The position numbers were made by a program, and so were the translations under genes. This document shows positions 16,641 through 24,658 of a DNA stretch of 64,000 nt, in pieces. The notes beneath the pieces are model-generated. The model saw only the letters and a program-made list of their open reading frames with translations, ran no database searches and was not told where the DNA came from. Position 1 is the stretch's first letter; every line of letters begins with the position of its first letter. Source of the DNA: Cupriavidus sp. D384 (lineage in GTDB: Bacteria; Pseudomonadota; Gammaproteobacteria; Burkholderiales; Burkholderiaceae); NCBI RefSeq assembly GCF_001652915.1, contig NZ_BBQI01000012.1, positions 1-64,000 on the forward strand, given 5' to 3'.

Positions 16641-18014
16641 TTAGGAGGCCTTGTTTCGTGCATGATGCCGCTTCCGGGCAGACACCACCATTGGATGCGC
16701 CTCAAAGTTGGCCAGCAAGTTCGCCTTGGACTTTTCTGTCAGCAGCGAAGCCTCAATCATCTCCGGCCACGTCTTGACCGCTGCGTTGACGGTCTCCTGG
16801 ATAGCTGCCGAAGCGGGCTTTTCGACAATATCCAGGGTCCGGCAGAAGCTGCGCACAATGCTTGGACCGAGGCGTTGCTTCGTCTGTCGCCGATCTTCAT
16901 CATTGCCCGAATTTTCGAGCATATCTGGCGGAACAATATAGAGGGCATGACCGCTTCGCTTTGAGTACGCGCTGTACCCGACAATGTCGTATGCCGGCGA
17001 AAGCTCGGGAGTCTTACCGTCCCTATAGATCACCCCAATGTTCTTCAGATGCATATCGGGATTCCCCAGAAGTTCGTTCACTGTGATGCGCCGCAAGAGT
17101 TCGTGAATCGCCGGCTCCCCTAGAGACGGCTCGCCCATCATCACGGCGGCGATCTCGAGATAGCTCCCTTCGTACTTTCGTTCTGGTTGCACGCCGAGAA
17201 TCTGGCCAAAATCCTCAACATGGAAACGGCCATTTGGTGAGCGGTCAAAGCGGGTGACCACCAAAAAATTCGTCTTCTTCGTCGCCTCATCCCCGAGGTC
17301 ATAGCCGTGCTCCACCGCCAGTAGCTCAAGGGGAGCCAGTTTTGCCTCGCAGACGCTCACCCCCGCCGCCTGAGCGAGACGCAGCGACAGATCTTCCAGC
17401 TCCGGAAGCTGAGGATTTCCCACGACAGGGAGCTTTGCAATGATGTGGGTGTCTTGATTCTTTGTTCGGCCAACATATCGACCGTTCTGTTCCAGGACAC
17501 CGACTTTGGGCTGCACGCCACTGACCGAGACACCTTCGACCATCGGTTCTTCGATGACGGACATTTCCAAACTGTCGTTGTCTTGCGTAACCAAATGGGT
17601 CACCTCGTCCTTCGACAGTTCGACAGGTGCCGCATAGACGTTGCCAGGCAAGTCGCGCCCCGTGGCCGCGAGCATTTCGAAATGGTCGGTCGGTTCGCAA
17701 CCGCGAATCTCCGCGATTCGATCCCTGAAAACACCTTCCGGCAGCAATCCTTGAAAGAAGGCTGGGAGTAACCAGCTCTGCGACTTGACGGAGTAGGCTC
17801 CGTTGAAGACTTCGTCGGTGACACTGGCCCAGACTGCTTTTTGCTCTTCGGGCGTCTCGGCTTCCATCGACAGGGAGAGGGTCGGGGCAGAAGGTCCCAG
17901 ATTGGCAAACGCGTCATCGGCGACGAAGCGGATGATCGGTTGGGTGTCCCCATATTTGAAAAGCAGGCCGACACGTTGTGTACCCAAGAAAATACCAAGG
18001 GTTCTAAGTCTCAT
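16641..18014 (-). CDS. hipA: HipA family serine/threonine kinase toxin
   Basis: 457 residues. HipA kinases phosphorylate translation factors, classically GltX, and cause growth arrest or persistence. Visible: N-subdomain-1 (residues ~1-110), the SGVQPK loop (165-170), the ATP lysine in IIAKLP (K194), RFDR (255-258), the catalytic GNPDMHLKN (317-325, D320) and the metal-binding YDIV (D343). The catalytic set looks intact. The start overlaps the stop of the upstream antitoxin by ATGA, so the two are translationally coupled. Repression by HipB with HipA as co-repressor is expected from the family. Confidence 0.92.
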   Translation of the reverse strand: MRLRTLGIFLGTQRVGLLFKYGDTQPIIRFVADDAFANLGPSAPTLSLSMEAETPEEQKAVWASVTDEVFNGAYSVKSQSWLLPAFFQGLLPEGVFRDRIAEIRGCEPTDHFEMLAATGRDLPGNVYAAPVELSKDEVTHLVTQDNDSLEMSVIEEPMVEGVSVSGVQPKVGVLEQNGRYVGRTKNQDTHIIAKLPVVGNPQLPELEDLSLRLAQAAGVSVCEAKLAPLELLAVEHGYDLGDEATKKTNFLVVTRFDRSPNGRFHVEDFGQILGVQPERKYEGSYLEIAAVMMGEPSLGEPAIHELLRRITVNELLGNPDMHLKNIGVIYRDGKTPELSPAYDIVGYSAYSKRSGHALYIVPPDMLENSGNDEDRRQTKQRLGPSIVRSFCRTLDIVEKPASAAIQETVNAAVKTWPEMIEASLLTEKSKANLLANFEAHPMVVSARKRHHARNKAS

Positions 18015-18361
18015 CGTTGGGTCTTCTTTTGTGCAGTGGTGACATTGGCGGTACTGCGTTCACGCTCTTGGCCTTCACGCAGCCGGCGCAACGCTCCGCT
18101 GACTCGTGTCGGAGTACGGGCAGGCTCCGACAGGGTGTCAGCGAAGAGCGATGATGCTTCTTTCGGTACGAGCTTTACCTCGAGCCCGAGGCGGTCGGCG
18201 ACGGCAAGCAGGGTAGAAACCTTGTAGTCTTGTGCGCCGGTAAGGACGTGATTCAGAGTACGGTACGTGATTCCAGAATCACTCGCCAGCTTAAGCTTCC
18301 CATACTGGCGCTGGGCCTCTCGCTGGTGAAGCAGATTGGAGATCTCTTTGAGTGACTTCAT
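18011..18361 (-). CDS. hipB: HipB-like antitoxin, XRE-type helix-turn-helix
   Basis: 116 residues. An XRE-type DNA-binding domain covers residues ~5-65: YGKLKLASDSGITYRTLNHV is the helix-turn-helix, followed by STLLAVADRLGLEVKLVP. The C-terminal tail is long and basic and may contact HipA. It is the first gene of the operon and overlaps hipA by 4 nt. Palindromic boxes with the core TACT-(3)-AGTA-like sequence lie within 20 nt upstream and further out, the likely operators for autoregulation. Confidence 0.88.
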   Translation of the reverse strand: MKSLKEISNLLHQREAQRQYGKLKLASDSGITYRTLNHVLTGAQDYKVSTLLAVADRLGLEVKLVPKEASSLFADTLSEPARTPTRVSGALRRLREGQERERSTANVTTAQKKTQR

Positions 18362-18364
18362 AGG

Positions 18365-18475
18365 TTACTAAAGTAGTATTCTGTCCGTTTATATTACTTT
18401 AGTAGCAGTACCCAAAGAGATCAAGAATGGATGATAGCGAAGTATCTTTTTGCCGAAAGATACTACTTTAGTATC
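18365..18475. promoter_or_regulatory. hipBA operator/promoter region with three palindromes
   Basis: Box 1 at 18365-18380 (TTACTAAAGTAGTATT) overlaps the hipB translation start region. Box 2 at 18391-18408 (ATATTACTTTAGTAGCAG) lies upstream. Box 3 at 18459-18475 is the perfect palindrome GATACTA-CTT-TAGTATC. A second inverted repeat, AGTATCTTT-TTGCCG-AAAGATACT, at 18441-18464 overlaps box 3. HipB proteins bind several spaced palindromes and bend DNA, so these fit as operators. Confidence 0.75.
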
Positions 18476-18505
18476 ATGCTGGAGGCGGGGCGGGCACGCT
18501 ATCTT

Positions 18506-18973
18506 CTAGCGCACTCTACCTCCACTCGCCGGTGTGAGACCTTCGAGCGGGATACCCAGCCGCGCACGAATGGCGGTTGTTCGTGCAAGTCCATTGCAAA
18601 AGTAGTCTCCTGAGATTCGCCATTGGGATTGGCCGGCTAGGACTGCCGTTCGCCAATCGACTTCCTTCTCTGTGGTGATCGAGTCGCCCTGGAGCTGATC
18701 CAGTTCGGCCACGGAACTCCTCACCCACTGGCGAAAATCCGCAACGAGAGCCATGGCGCTCTTGAACTCGTCGCCGCTCTCTTCGGTCGGCGAAAGGCAA
18801 CTGAGCACAACTGCCCAACTGCCGCTAACGTGCTCGTAGTTCTCCAGGATCTGTCGGCGGTTTCGCATCATGTGAACCTTGAAGTCATCCCGCATGGGCA
18901 TCCTCAGGTCCACAGTCTGCTTCCACATCTCGATCATTTCGGCCAGAGCGGCCGGATCAAAGTCGACTTTCAC
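18506..18973 (-). CDS. Hypothetical protein upstream of hipBA
   Basis: 155 residues from ATG 18973. It is largely helical and hydrophilic, with MWKQTVDLRMPMRDDFKVHM near the start and VDWRTAVLAGQSQWRISGDY later. No signal peptide or known motif. It is on the same strand as hipBA and ends just upstream of the operator region, so read-through is possible, but the palindromes suggest a separate promoter. Function unknown. Confidence 0.6.
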   Translation of the reverse strand: MKVDFDPAALAEMIEMWKQTVDLRMPMRDDFKVHMMRNRRQILENYEHVSGSWAVVLSCLSPTEESGDEFKSAMALVADFRQWVRSSVAELDQLQGDSITTEKEVDWRTAVLAGQSQWRISGDYFCNGLARTTAIRARLGIPLEGLTPASGGRVR

Positions 18974-19268
18974 GTGCCTTAGCTCCTCGCCTCGCGCCAG
19001 GTTTCCCTATTGAAATGTCCATTCAAGGCGGTGGGACAATTTTGGAACCACCAAGGAAGTCCCTGCTTTGTTCCCTCAAATGTCAACACGCCCCACAGCG
19101 CTTGAGAAAAGCGACTTGGCTGCCGTTTCGGTACGGACGAATCGCTCATTGTAGAGGTACCTCAGGCAAGAGCTAGACAGATGTCGGAGCTTTAACAAGC
19201 TTGCTCCCGGCGTTGACAGTCCTAAATTATAGGTAGGCTGAAAGAGCGATAGTCGCTTCACAGCCTCC

Positions 19269-20021
19269 ATGCTCATACATCAACCTGCCCGATTCCCTAG
19301 CAACATTGCAATTGAGTTTGACCCGTCGGCGCCTGCACTTCTCGTCCTTGCTTGTTCCGGGAAAAAGGCCGCCGTTCGCGCGCCCGCCCTGCAGCTCTAC
19401 CAAGGCGTGATGTACCAGACCTACCGCGCTCACGTTCGATGCGGCGCTGCGCCGGCCGTCGTGATCTTGTCCGCCAAGCATGGGTTCGTCGCCCCCGACG
19501 AGGCGCTGGACCCTTACGACCAGCTGATGACATCTGCACGGGCTGACGAGATTCTGGGGCGGCTGCATCAGTGCGTGGACCAAGTGGCTTGGCCCAGCCG
19601 AGCCAGTATGGTGTTTCTGGCGGGCGGACAGCACTACCGGCGTGTGATGCGCGCCGCAATTGGCGTGGTTGGCACGCCCGGGCTTCCCATCGGCGAAGTC
19701 AGTGGAGGGATCGGCTATCAACGCTCCCAGCTTGCCGATTTTCTTGACCACCAGGGGCCCCCTGCCCTTGCCGAACCAATTGGTGCCCTCCCAAATGGCG
19801 CACCGATCTTCCGCCGACATGGCTGGATCGAGGTCGGCGCCACGACGCGCCTGGTCTACCGTGCCGCACCGCAGTTACCTGCCTGCAAGGCGCGGGTGAT
19901 GTCTCTCTTCGCGGGGCCAACCGGACCTACAGCCGAAGTGGAGGTCGAGTGCGAGACGCGCGGCCGCCCGAGACTGAGCAGGCGATGGGTGAGCGTCGCA
20001 GATCTGCGGGAGCCGTTATGA
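19269..20021 (+). CDS. DUF6884-like protein
   Basis: 250 residues. The N-terminal half has LLVLACSGKKAAVRAPALQLY and VVILSAKHGFVAPDEALDPY, the two hallmark motifs of the DUF6884 family (C-S-x-K-K and S-A-K-H-G-x-[LV]), with a P-Y-D motif after them. The biochemical role is unclear; these proteins occur on plasmids, phages and islands. The C-terminal ~80 residues form a separate beta-rich extension. The stop overlaps the next start by ATGA, so it opens a plus-strand operon running towards 22402. The start is at ATG 19269 with a weak ribosome site. Confidence 0.75.
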   Translation: MLIHQPARFPSNIAIEFDPSAPALLVLACSGKKAAVRAPALQLYQGVMYQTYRAHVRCGAAPAVVILSAKHGFVAPDEALDPYDQLMTSARADEILGRLHQCVDQVAWPSRASMVFLAGGQHYRRVMRAAIGVVGTPGLPIGEVSGGIGYQRSQLADFLDHQGPPALAEPIGALPNGAPIFRRHGWIEVGATTRLVYRAAPQLPACKARVMSLFAGPTGPTAEVEVECETRGRPRLSRRWVSVADLREPL

Positions 20022-20374
20022 GCGATGCTGACAATCAGCGTGCGCTGCTTGAAGAAGCCCGGCGTCTTGCTGAAAATGTGGACGGCACCGCCGACCAATT
20101 GCTTGCCCTCGCACATGCGGGCTACCGGACTTGGACGCGAAACCGACGACTGCACTTTCCCGAGCCACGCCGCCACGCACTGCTGCTCGAAATCCTTCGC
20201 TACTGCGCTGCATCGCACATACTGGAGTGCCCACCGTTCGAGCAAAGCCGCGTAGCCGTGGTTGAGGATGCAATGGATGCCAGCTATCCGCGCTATGCTC
20301 GCCTGCACCGGGCGCGCTCAGGCGGGAGGGTACCCCCGCATCTGCAAGCAGCAGGCGGCGCAAAGCGCCGATAG
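20018..20374 (+). CDS. Hypothetical protein, 118 residues
   Basis: It starts at ATG 20018, overlapping the stop of the DUF6884-like gene. Helical, with EEARRLAENVDGTADQLLAL and EPRRHALLLEILRYCAASHI. No known family. Tight coupling suggests it works with the upstream protein. Confidence 0.65.
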   Translation: MSDADNQRALLEEARRLAENVDGTADQLLALAHAGYRTWTRNRRLHFPEPRRHALLLEILRYCAASHILECPPFEQSRVAVVEDAMDASYPRYARLHRARSGGRVPPHLQAAGGAKRR

Positions 20375-20411
20375 TTGTATGGTGGAAGCGAAATTCAGTA
20401 TATAAATTTCT

Positions 20412-21317
20412 ATGGATAAACTCTGGCTCTCCGACCCTGCCAGGGCCTACGCCGACTGGCAGATCCGCGAAGCGGCCGGCGCAGACCGGCGGCCTTTCTC
20501 ACAGCAATCGATCGTCCAGCACCGCGCGATGTTCGATCGGTTCCACCGACACCTGGTCGGGCACGGTGCAACGCTGGCCAGCTTCGGTGCAGACCAGATC
20601 GACGCGTTTTGGCTCAGCCCAGAGGCGGCCACGTACACGCCGGCCACTCGCATGCGCTACCTGAAGCTGCTCGACCGGCTGTGCAGGCATCTGGTCGAGG
20701 CCGGCGTACGGAAATCGAATCCAGCTTCCGAGCTAGTCCTAGCGGGCCGCTGGCCGGTAGACGATCCCGAAGTCCATTTCCTTCCCGACGAGGTCGACCT
20801 GCGCCTGCAGAACTTCGTAAGGCCGCATAGTGGGGACTTGCCCGAAATGTTGCAGAGGCGCGCGATCGTGGCGTTCTTTCTCGGCACCGGCGTCACGGCC
20901 AGCGAAGGGCGTGCCGCGCGCATTCCGGACCTGCACCCGAAAGCAAGCCCGCCATATTTTCACGTACGAGCACGCCCGCCCAAGATCTCCCGCACCGTGC
21001 ACCTTGAGCCCTTTGCCATCGCCCCTTTGGCCGCTTGGCATGCTGTACGACAGGACTTGCCCGTAGATGGCGACCTGCTGTTCACGCTCAAGCGCACTGG
21101 CACACCCATCACGGACATGAGCCTTGGCAAGATTGTGCGCGAGGCCCTCGCCGCCATCGGCCAGGACGTCGAAAACATGAGCCCGAGGATCTTGCGGAAC
21201 ACGTACTGCCGGCGCCTGCTGATCCGTGGCGTTGCGCCTGACGCCGTCACAGAGCGGCTTGGCCTGGCCAGCAATCGGACGGTGGTACGCATTGCCGCCA
21301 CTATCGACGAGAATTAA
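20412..21317 (+). CDS. Tyrosine-recombinase-fold protein lacking catalytic residues
   Basis: 301 residues. The N-terminal SAM-like core-binding domain (~1-105) and the C-terminal catalytic fold (~125-295) are recognisable. The active site is degenerate: box I reads GTGVTASEG, with Thr where the first catalytic Arg belongs; box II reads SPRILRNTYC, with Arg for the first His; the LGH box is LGLAS; and the nucleophile region TVVRIAATI has no Tyr. The K-beta hairpin (PPKISRTVHL) and box II Arg remain. It probably binds DNA but cannot perform standard strand exchange. It sits 37 bp after the previous gene and 29 bp before the next. Confidence 0.75.
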   Translation: MDKLWLSDPARAYADWQIREAAGADRRPFSQQSIVQHRAMFDRFHRHLVGHGATLASFGADQIDAFWLSPEAATYTPATRMRYLKLLDRLCRHLVEAGVRKSNPASELVLAGRWPVDDPEVHFLPDEVDLRLQNFVRPHSGDLPEMLQRRAIVAFFLGTGVTASEGRAARIPDLHPKASPPYFHVRARPPKISRTVHLEPFAIAPLAAWHAVRQDLPVDGDLLFTLKRTGTPITDMSLGKIVREALAAIGQDVENMSPRILRNTYCRRLLIRGVAPDAVTERLGLASNRTVVRIAATIDEN

Positions 21318-21346
21318 CCCCTCTTTCGCTCAGCCCCGGCCGCACA

Positions 21347-22402
21347 GTGAATCAAGACAGTCCTCAGTCGCCCCGCGCGCTCGCAGCCCTCGCCCGTCTA
21401 CATGACGCCGCCAGGTTACAAGGCCTTGTCTGCCACGCGACGGCATGGCACGGCGTTAGCGCCACGATTCTGCTTGAATGCGCTAGAGGGCATCGCTTTG
21501 AGCGCAGGGCCTACGGTGTCCTATACAAGGCGCCCGGTTGTCCCGAATGCAGCCGAGCCAGCATCGCTGCGAAGTTCGACAAGATCGTGGCGGATCGCGG
21601 CGGCCACTGTTTGAACAACGGTGGATTTCTCGGTGGCGCGGCGATCCATAGAATCCGCTGCCAGCGTGGGCATGAATGGCATCCAGAAGGGCGAAGCGTG
21701 CTGGCGGGCTACTGGTGTCCCCGTTGCGCCGGCAAGCCAACGAAGCCAACGCCACACCGACAAGCCTCAAAGTACGGCTTGGACGACTTGCACGCCAAGG
21801 CGGCCGAGCACGGGGGAAAGTGTCTCGTGGCCGCCTGGAAGACCGGCCGCGACCATTACCCATTCGAATGCGCGGCTGGCCACCGTTGGGAAGCGATGGG
21901 CTACAAAGTTCTCAAGCAAGGGAACTGGTGCCGGGTGTGCACCGACGCCCGACTAGGCGCACAACGGTCCGATGCAGACGGCCTGGCGCGCATTCACGAA
22001 GCAGCCAAAGCACGCGCAGGCCAATGTCTGAGTACCGCTTACCATGGAACCAACGCCTCATACCGTTTCCGATGCGCGGTTGGGCACGAATGGGATGCGC
22101 TCGGTAACAACATCCTCCAGGGTGGCTGGTGCCGCCTTTGCCGCAACGAGGGACAAAAGCTGGGCATCGAGGCGATGCGTGCATTGGCACGGGAGCGCGG
22201 CGGCATTTGCCTATCCGACGTCTATCTTCACGGGAAATCCAAACTCAGATGGGAATGCCATCGGGGCCACGTTTGGGACGCGACGCCCTCCGGCGTGAAG
22301 GCGGGCCACTGGTGCCCGTCCTGCGCGATCCTGAACACGATCGCGGCAAAGGGCCAACGCAAGCGAAAGCGCTATGAGGCCGTGGGAAAAGCGCCAGCCT
22401 AG
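21347..22402 (+). CDS. Protein of five tandem zinc-ribbon repeats
   Basis: 351 residues from GTG 21347. It is built of five units of about 65 residues. Each has a G-x-C-L-like strand, then C-x-x-GH-x-[WF] (CARGHRFE, CQRGHEWH, CAAGHRWE, CAVGHEWD, CHRGHVWD), then a Cys pair near its end (CPEC, CPRC, CRVC, CRLC, CPSC). Each unit could bind one Zn. Similar repeats occur next to homing-endonuclease or restriction-like domains, but no nuclease motif is seen here. A role in nucleic-acid recognition is inferred. The Lys/Arg-rich C-terminus fits that. Confidence 0.7.
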   Translation: MNQDSPQSPRALAALARLHDAARLQGLVCHATAWHGVSATILLECARGHRFERRAYGVLYKAPGCPECSRASIAAKFDKIVADRGGHCLNNGGFLGGAAIHRIRCQRGHEWHPEGRSVLAGYWCPRCAGKPTKPTPHRQASKYGLDDLHAKAAEHGGKCLVAAWKTGRDHYPFECAAGHRWEAMGYKVLKQGNWCRVCTDARLGAQRSDADGLARIHEAAKARAGQCLSTAYHGTNASYRFRCAVGHEWDALGNNILQGGWCRLCRNEGQKLGIEAMRALARERGGICLSDVYLHGKSKLRWECHRGHVWDATPSGVKAGHWCPSCAILNTIAAKGQRKRKRYEAVGKAPA

Positions 22403-22487
22403 CGATTTCCCCGTTGCAAAATGCGTGTCTTCTTCGCTAAGCTCTGCCGATCCGGCACGGTGCCGGCATTCTCGAAACAGGAGCTCC

Positions 22488-22910
22488 ATGGCAACGAAGA
22501 AGACGGCCGCCCCGAAGACTGCGGCAAAGAAACCGGCAGCGCCGGCGAAGAAGGCTGCGCCCGCAGCGAAGAAGGCGGCCGCCGCACCCGTGGCAAAGCC
22601 GCTGAAGGACACGTTCAATAAGTCGAGCCTGCTCGCGCACCTGGTTGCGCAGACCGAACTGGACAAGAAGACGGTGCAGACCGTACTCGCCCACCTCGAA
22701 AGCACGATTGCCAGCGCCATCCACAAGAAAGGGGCAGGCGAATTCACGTTCCCGGGCCTGTTCAAGGTGTCGGCCATCCAGGTGCCGGCAACCAAGAAAC
22801 GCTTTGGGCGGAACCCTTTCACTGGCCAGGACCAGTGGTTTGCGGCAAAGCCCGCTTCTGTAAAGGTGAAGGTTCGTCCGCTGAAGAAGTTGAAGGACGC
22901 GGCGCTGTAA
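22488..22910 (+). CDS. HU-family DNA-binding protein with Lys/Ala-rich N-terminal tail
   Basis: 140 residues from ATG 22488. Residues 1-45 are a histone H1-like tail of repeated KKxAAP/AKKAA units. Residues ~46-135 are a HU/IHF-type domain (FNKSSLLAHLVAQTELDKKT, then the GEFTFPGLFKV strand). The usual HU arm motif (GRNP) is kept as FGRNPFTGQ. Such tailed HU proteins are known in Burkholderiales and act as nucleoid-binding proteins. No operator is apparent. It may be independent of the upstream plus-strand genes, as 85 bp separate it from them. Confidence 0.85.
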   Translation: MATKKTAAPKTAAKKPAAPAKKAAPAAKKAAAAPVAKPLKDTFNKSSLLAHLVAQTELDKKTVQTVLAHLESTIASAIHKKGAGEFTFPGLFKVSAIQVPATKKRFGRNPFTGQDQWFAAKPASVKVKVRPLKKLKDAAL

Positions 22911-23179
22911 GCGTACGGCGGCGAAGCAATAGAGAGCGCCGCTCCCTATTGCTTAGTCAGATTCTATCGGTACCAGTAGTCATGACCAAAACATAGACTT
23001 ATAGCGAGTAGCAGCCTCGGGCCTCGGCAGGCAGCTCTCGGCAGCCATACGCGGACATTGAAAAGCTGTTGGGTCAAGGTCTGTTTCTCACTCGAAAGCC
23101 GACGTGCACAGCAATGACCAAGTTTGGTCGTGTCAGCCCCCCAACGCGGATTGCAACCTACGTTATACCCTTCACTTAT

Positions 23180-24658
23180 CTAACGATTTGCAATCGCATG
23201 GATCTGATCTCCTGCTAGCACCCCGGCGCTTGCCATCAAGCGCAATCGTGTCGACCGCCACTCAGAAAGGCATCTAACCCTCTCCTGCAGTGCATCGGAC
23301 AAAGCCGATTGCGTCGAAAGTAGCTCAAGGACATCGGCAGCGCCTTTCGCGTAACGGTTTTCCGAAGACCTTACGGCCGAACGTGCGGAATTTAGTAGTC
23401 TCTCCGACGCCGTCAAGTTAGCAAGCGCAGAAGTCGCATCAGCATGCGTCTTTACTACGTCTGTCAGCACCTGATGTTCAGTATCCTCAAATTGGGCGGC
23501 ACGTTGATCCACTTCTGCGTTTGCTCCCACCACCTTGTAGGTTCGCGCAAAGCCCTCGAACAGCGGGATTGTCAGCGAAATTCCCACAGTGGTGACAGTG
23601 CTACGCGTTCGCTGAAGTCCCTGGTTTGGATAGCCGTTCTGATAAATATTGCCGGTCAAATCAACGGTTGGTCTTCCTTCGCCCCGAACCTGTCTGACCT
23701 TTGCTTGGGCGGCTTCCAATTGCGCGCGAGCTGCAGCGATAGCTGGATGTCGCGCCATCGCTTCGTCTAGCCAACCTTTGAGATCACCGACAGCATTGCC
23801 TGGCTCATCTTCCGGCATGTCGGCCAGCTCCACGAATGCTCCACCAGACAGGCCAATAGCATACGCGAGCATTGCAAGCGACTTGTTATAGTCTGCGGCG
23901 GCGCGCTGCTCGGCAAGTTGCGCCTTGGCTGTGGCAGTACTAGCCTGCAACGTATCGCTTTGTCCTGCCGCACCTCTACGCTCACGCCGCACCGTCGCCG
24001 CGAGTGCATCGTCTGCTAGCTGCCTCGATTCCGTGCGCGCTCCGAATGCTGCCCGAGCTGAAGTTGCTTCAAAATATGCACTTACCACGTTGGAAAGTGT
24101 CTTCTGTAGGGCGGCGTCATGTGCGAGCATCGCGGCAACCAATAGCAATCTCGCCGCCTCGTTATTACCTTCGCGGGCGCCGAAGTCAAAGATCCTCCAA
24201 GTCAGGCCACCATAGATCGTGTGTCCATTGACAGAACTATTGGCTTCCGGGACCCCGGGAAACTCTGTGCGAGTATGCAACTGCGACAGCGTTGCTGTCG
24301 CAGTTGGCAGGTAAGCTGCGCGAGCCTCTCCTACAGCACCAGCCTGCACTTTAATTGCGGCCCATGCTGCGTGGACCTGGGGATTCCGACACAGGGCCAA
24401 ATCGACAGCGTCACTCAGAGTAAGCGGATGATTAAGCGGCTCGTTCCCCGAGCAGACAACCACTTGGTGGTCACCCGGCAAAATCGCACCTCGATCAAGG
24501 ACGGGCGGCCTTGTGAATAGCGGATCTTCCATACGTTGCGGAAGATCCCAAGCGGTGGCCAGGTTAGAACCGAAGCTTAGAAGCAACGTCGACAATCCGT
24601 AAGCAACCCAAAAGTACCGTTTCCCGGTTTTACCGCTCATGCAAACTTTCCCGTCCAT
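23180..24658 (-). CDS. TolC-family outer membrane channel, type I secretion
   Basis: 492 residues. It has an N-terminal signal peptide (~1-36), then the two-fold repeated outer membrane efflux domain: LTLSDAVDLALCRNPQV near residue 78 and the second half from ~LDEAMARHPAIAAARAQLEA. Such proteins trimerise into the outer membrane exit duct that docks with the HlyD adaptor and ABC transporter. It overlaps the end of the HlyD gene. ATG 24658 is the longest start; ATG 24640 (MSGKTGKRY) is also possible. It closes a complete type I secretion operon. Confidence 0.9.
   Translation of the reverse strand: MDGKVCMSGKTGKRYFWVAYGLSTLLLSFGSNLATAWDLPQRMEDPLFTRPPVLDRGAILPGDHQVVVCSGNEPLNHPLTLSDAVDLALCRNPQVHAAWAAIKVQAGAVGEARAAYLPTATATLSQLHTRTEFPGVPEANSSVNGHTIYGGLTWRIFDFGAREGNNEAARLLLVAAMLAHDAALQKTLSNVVSAYFEATSARAAFGARTESRQLADDALAATVRRERRGAAGQSDTLQASTATAKAQLAEQRAAADYNKSLAMLAYAIGLSGGAFVELADMPEDEPGNAVGDLKGWLDEAMARHPAIAAARAQLEAAQAKVRQVRGEGRPTVDLTGNIYQNGYPNQGLQRTRSTVTTVGISLTIPLFEGFARTYKVVGANAEVDQRAAQFEDTEHQVLTDVVKTHADATSALANLTASERLLNSARSAVRSSENRYAKGAADVLELLSTQSALSDALQERVRCLSEWRSTRLRLMASAGVLAGDQIHAIANR

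Noticed and set aside
20412..21317. Active XerC/XerD recombinase
   Set aside because: The first Arg, both His positions and the Tyr nucleophile are missing from the expected boxes.
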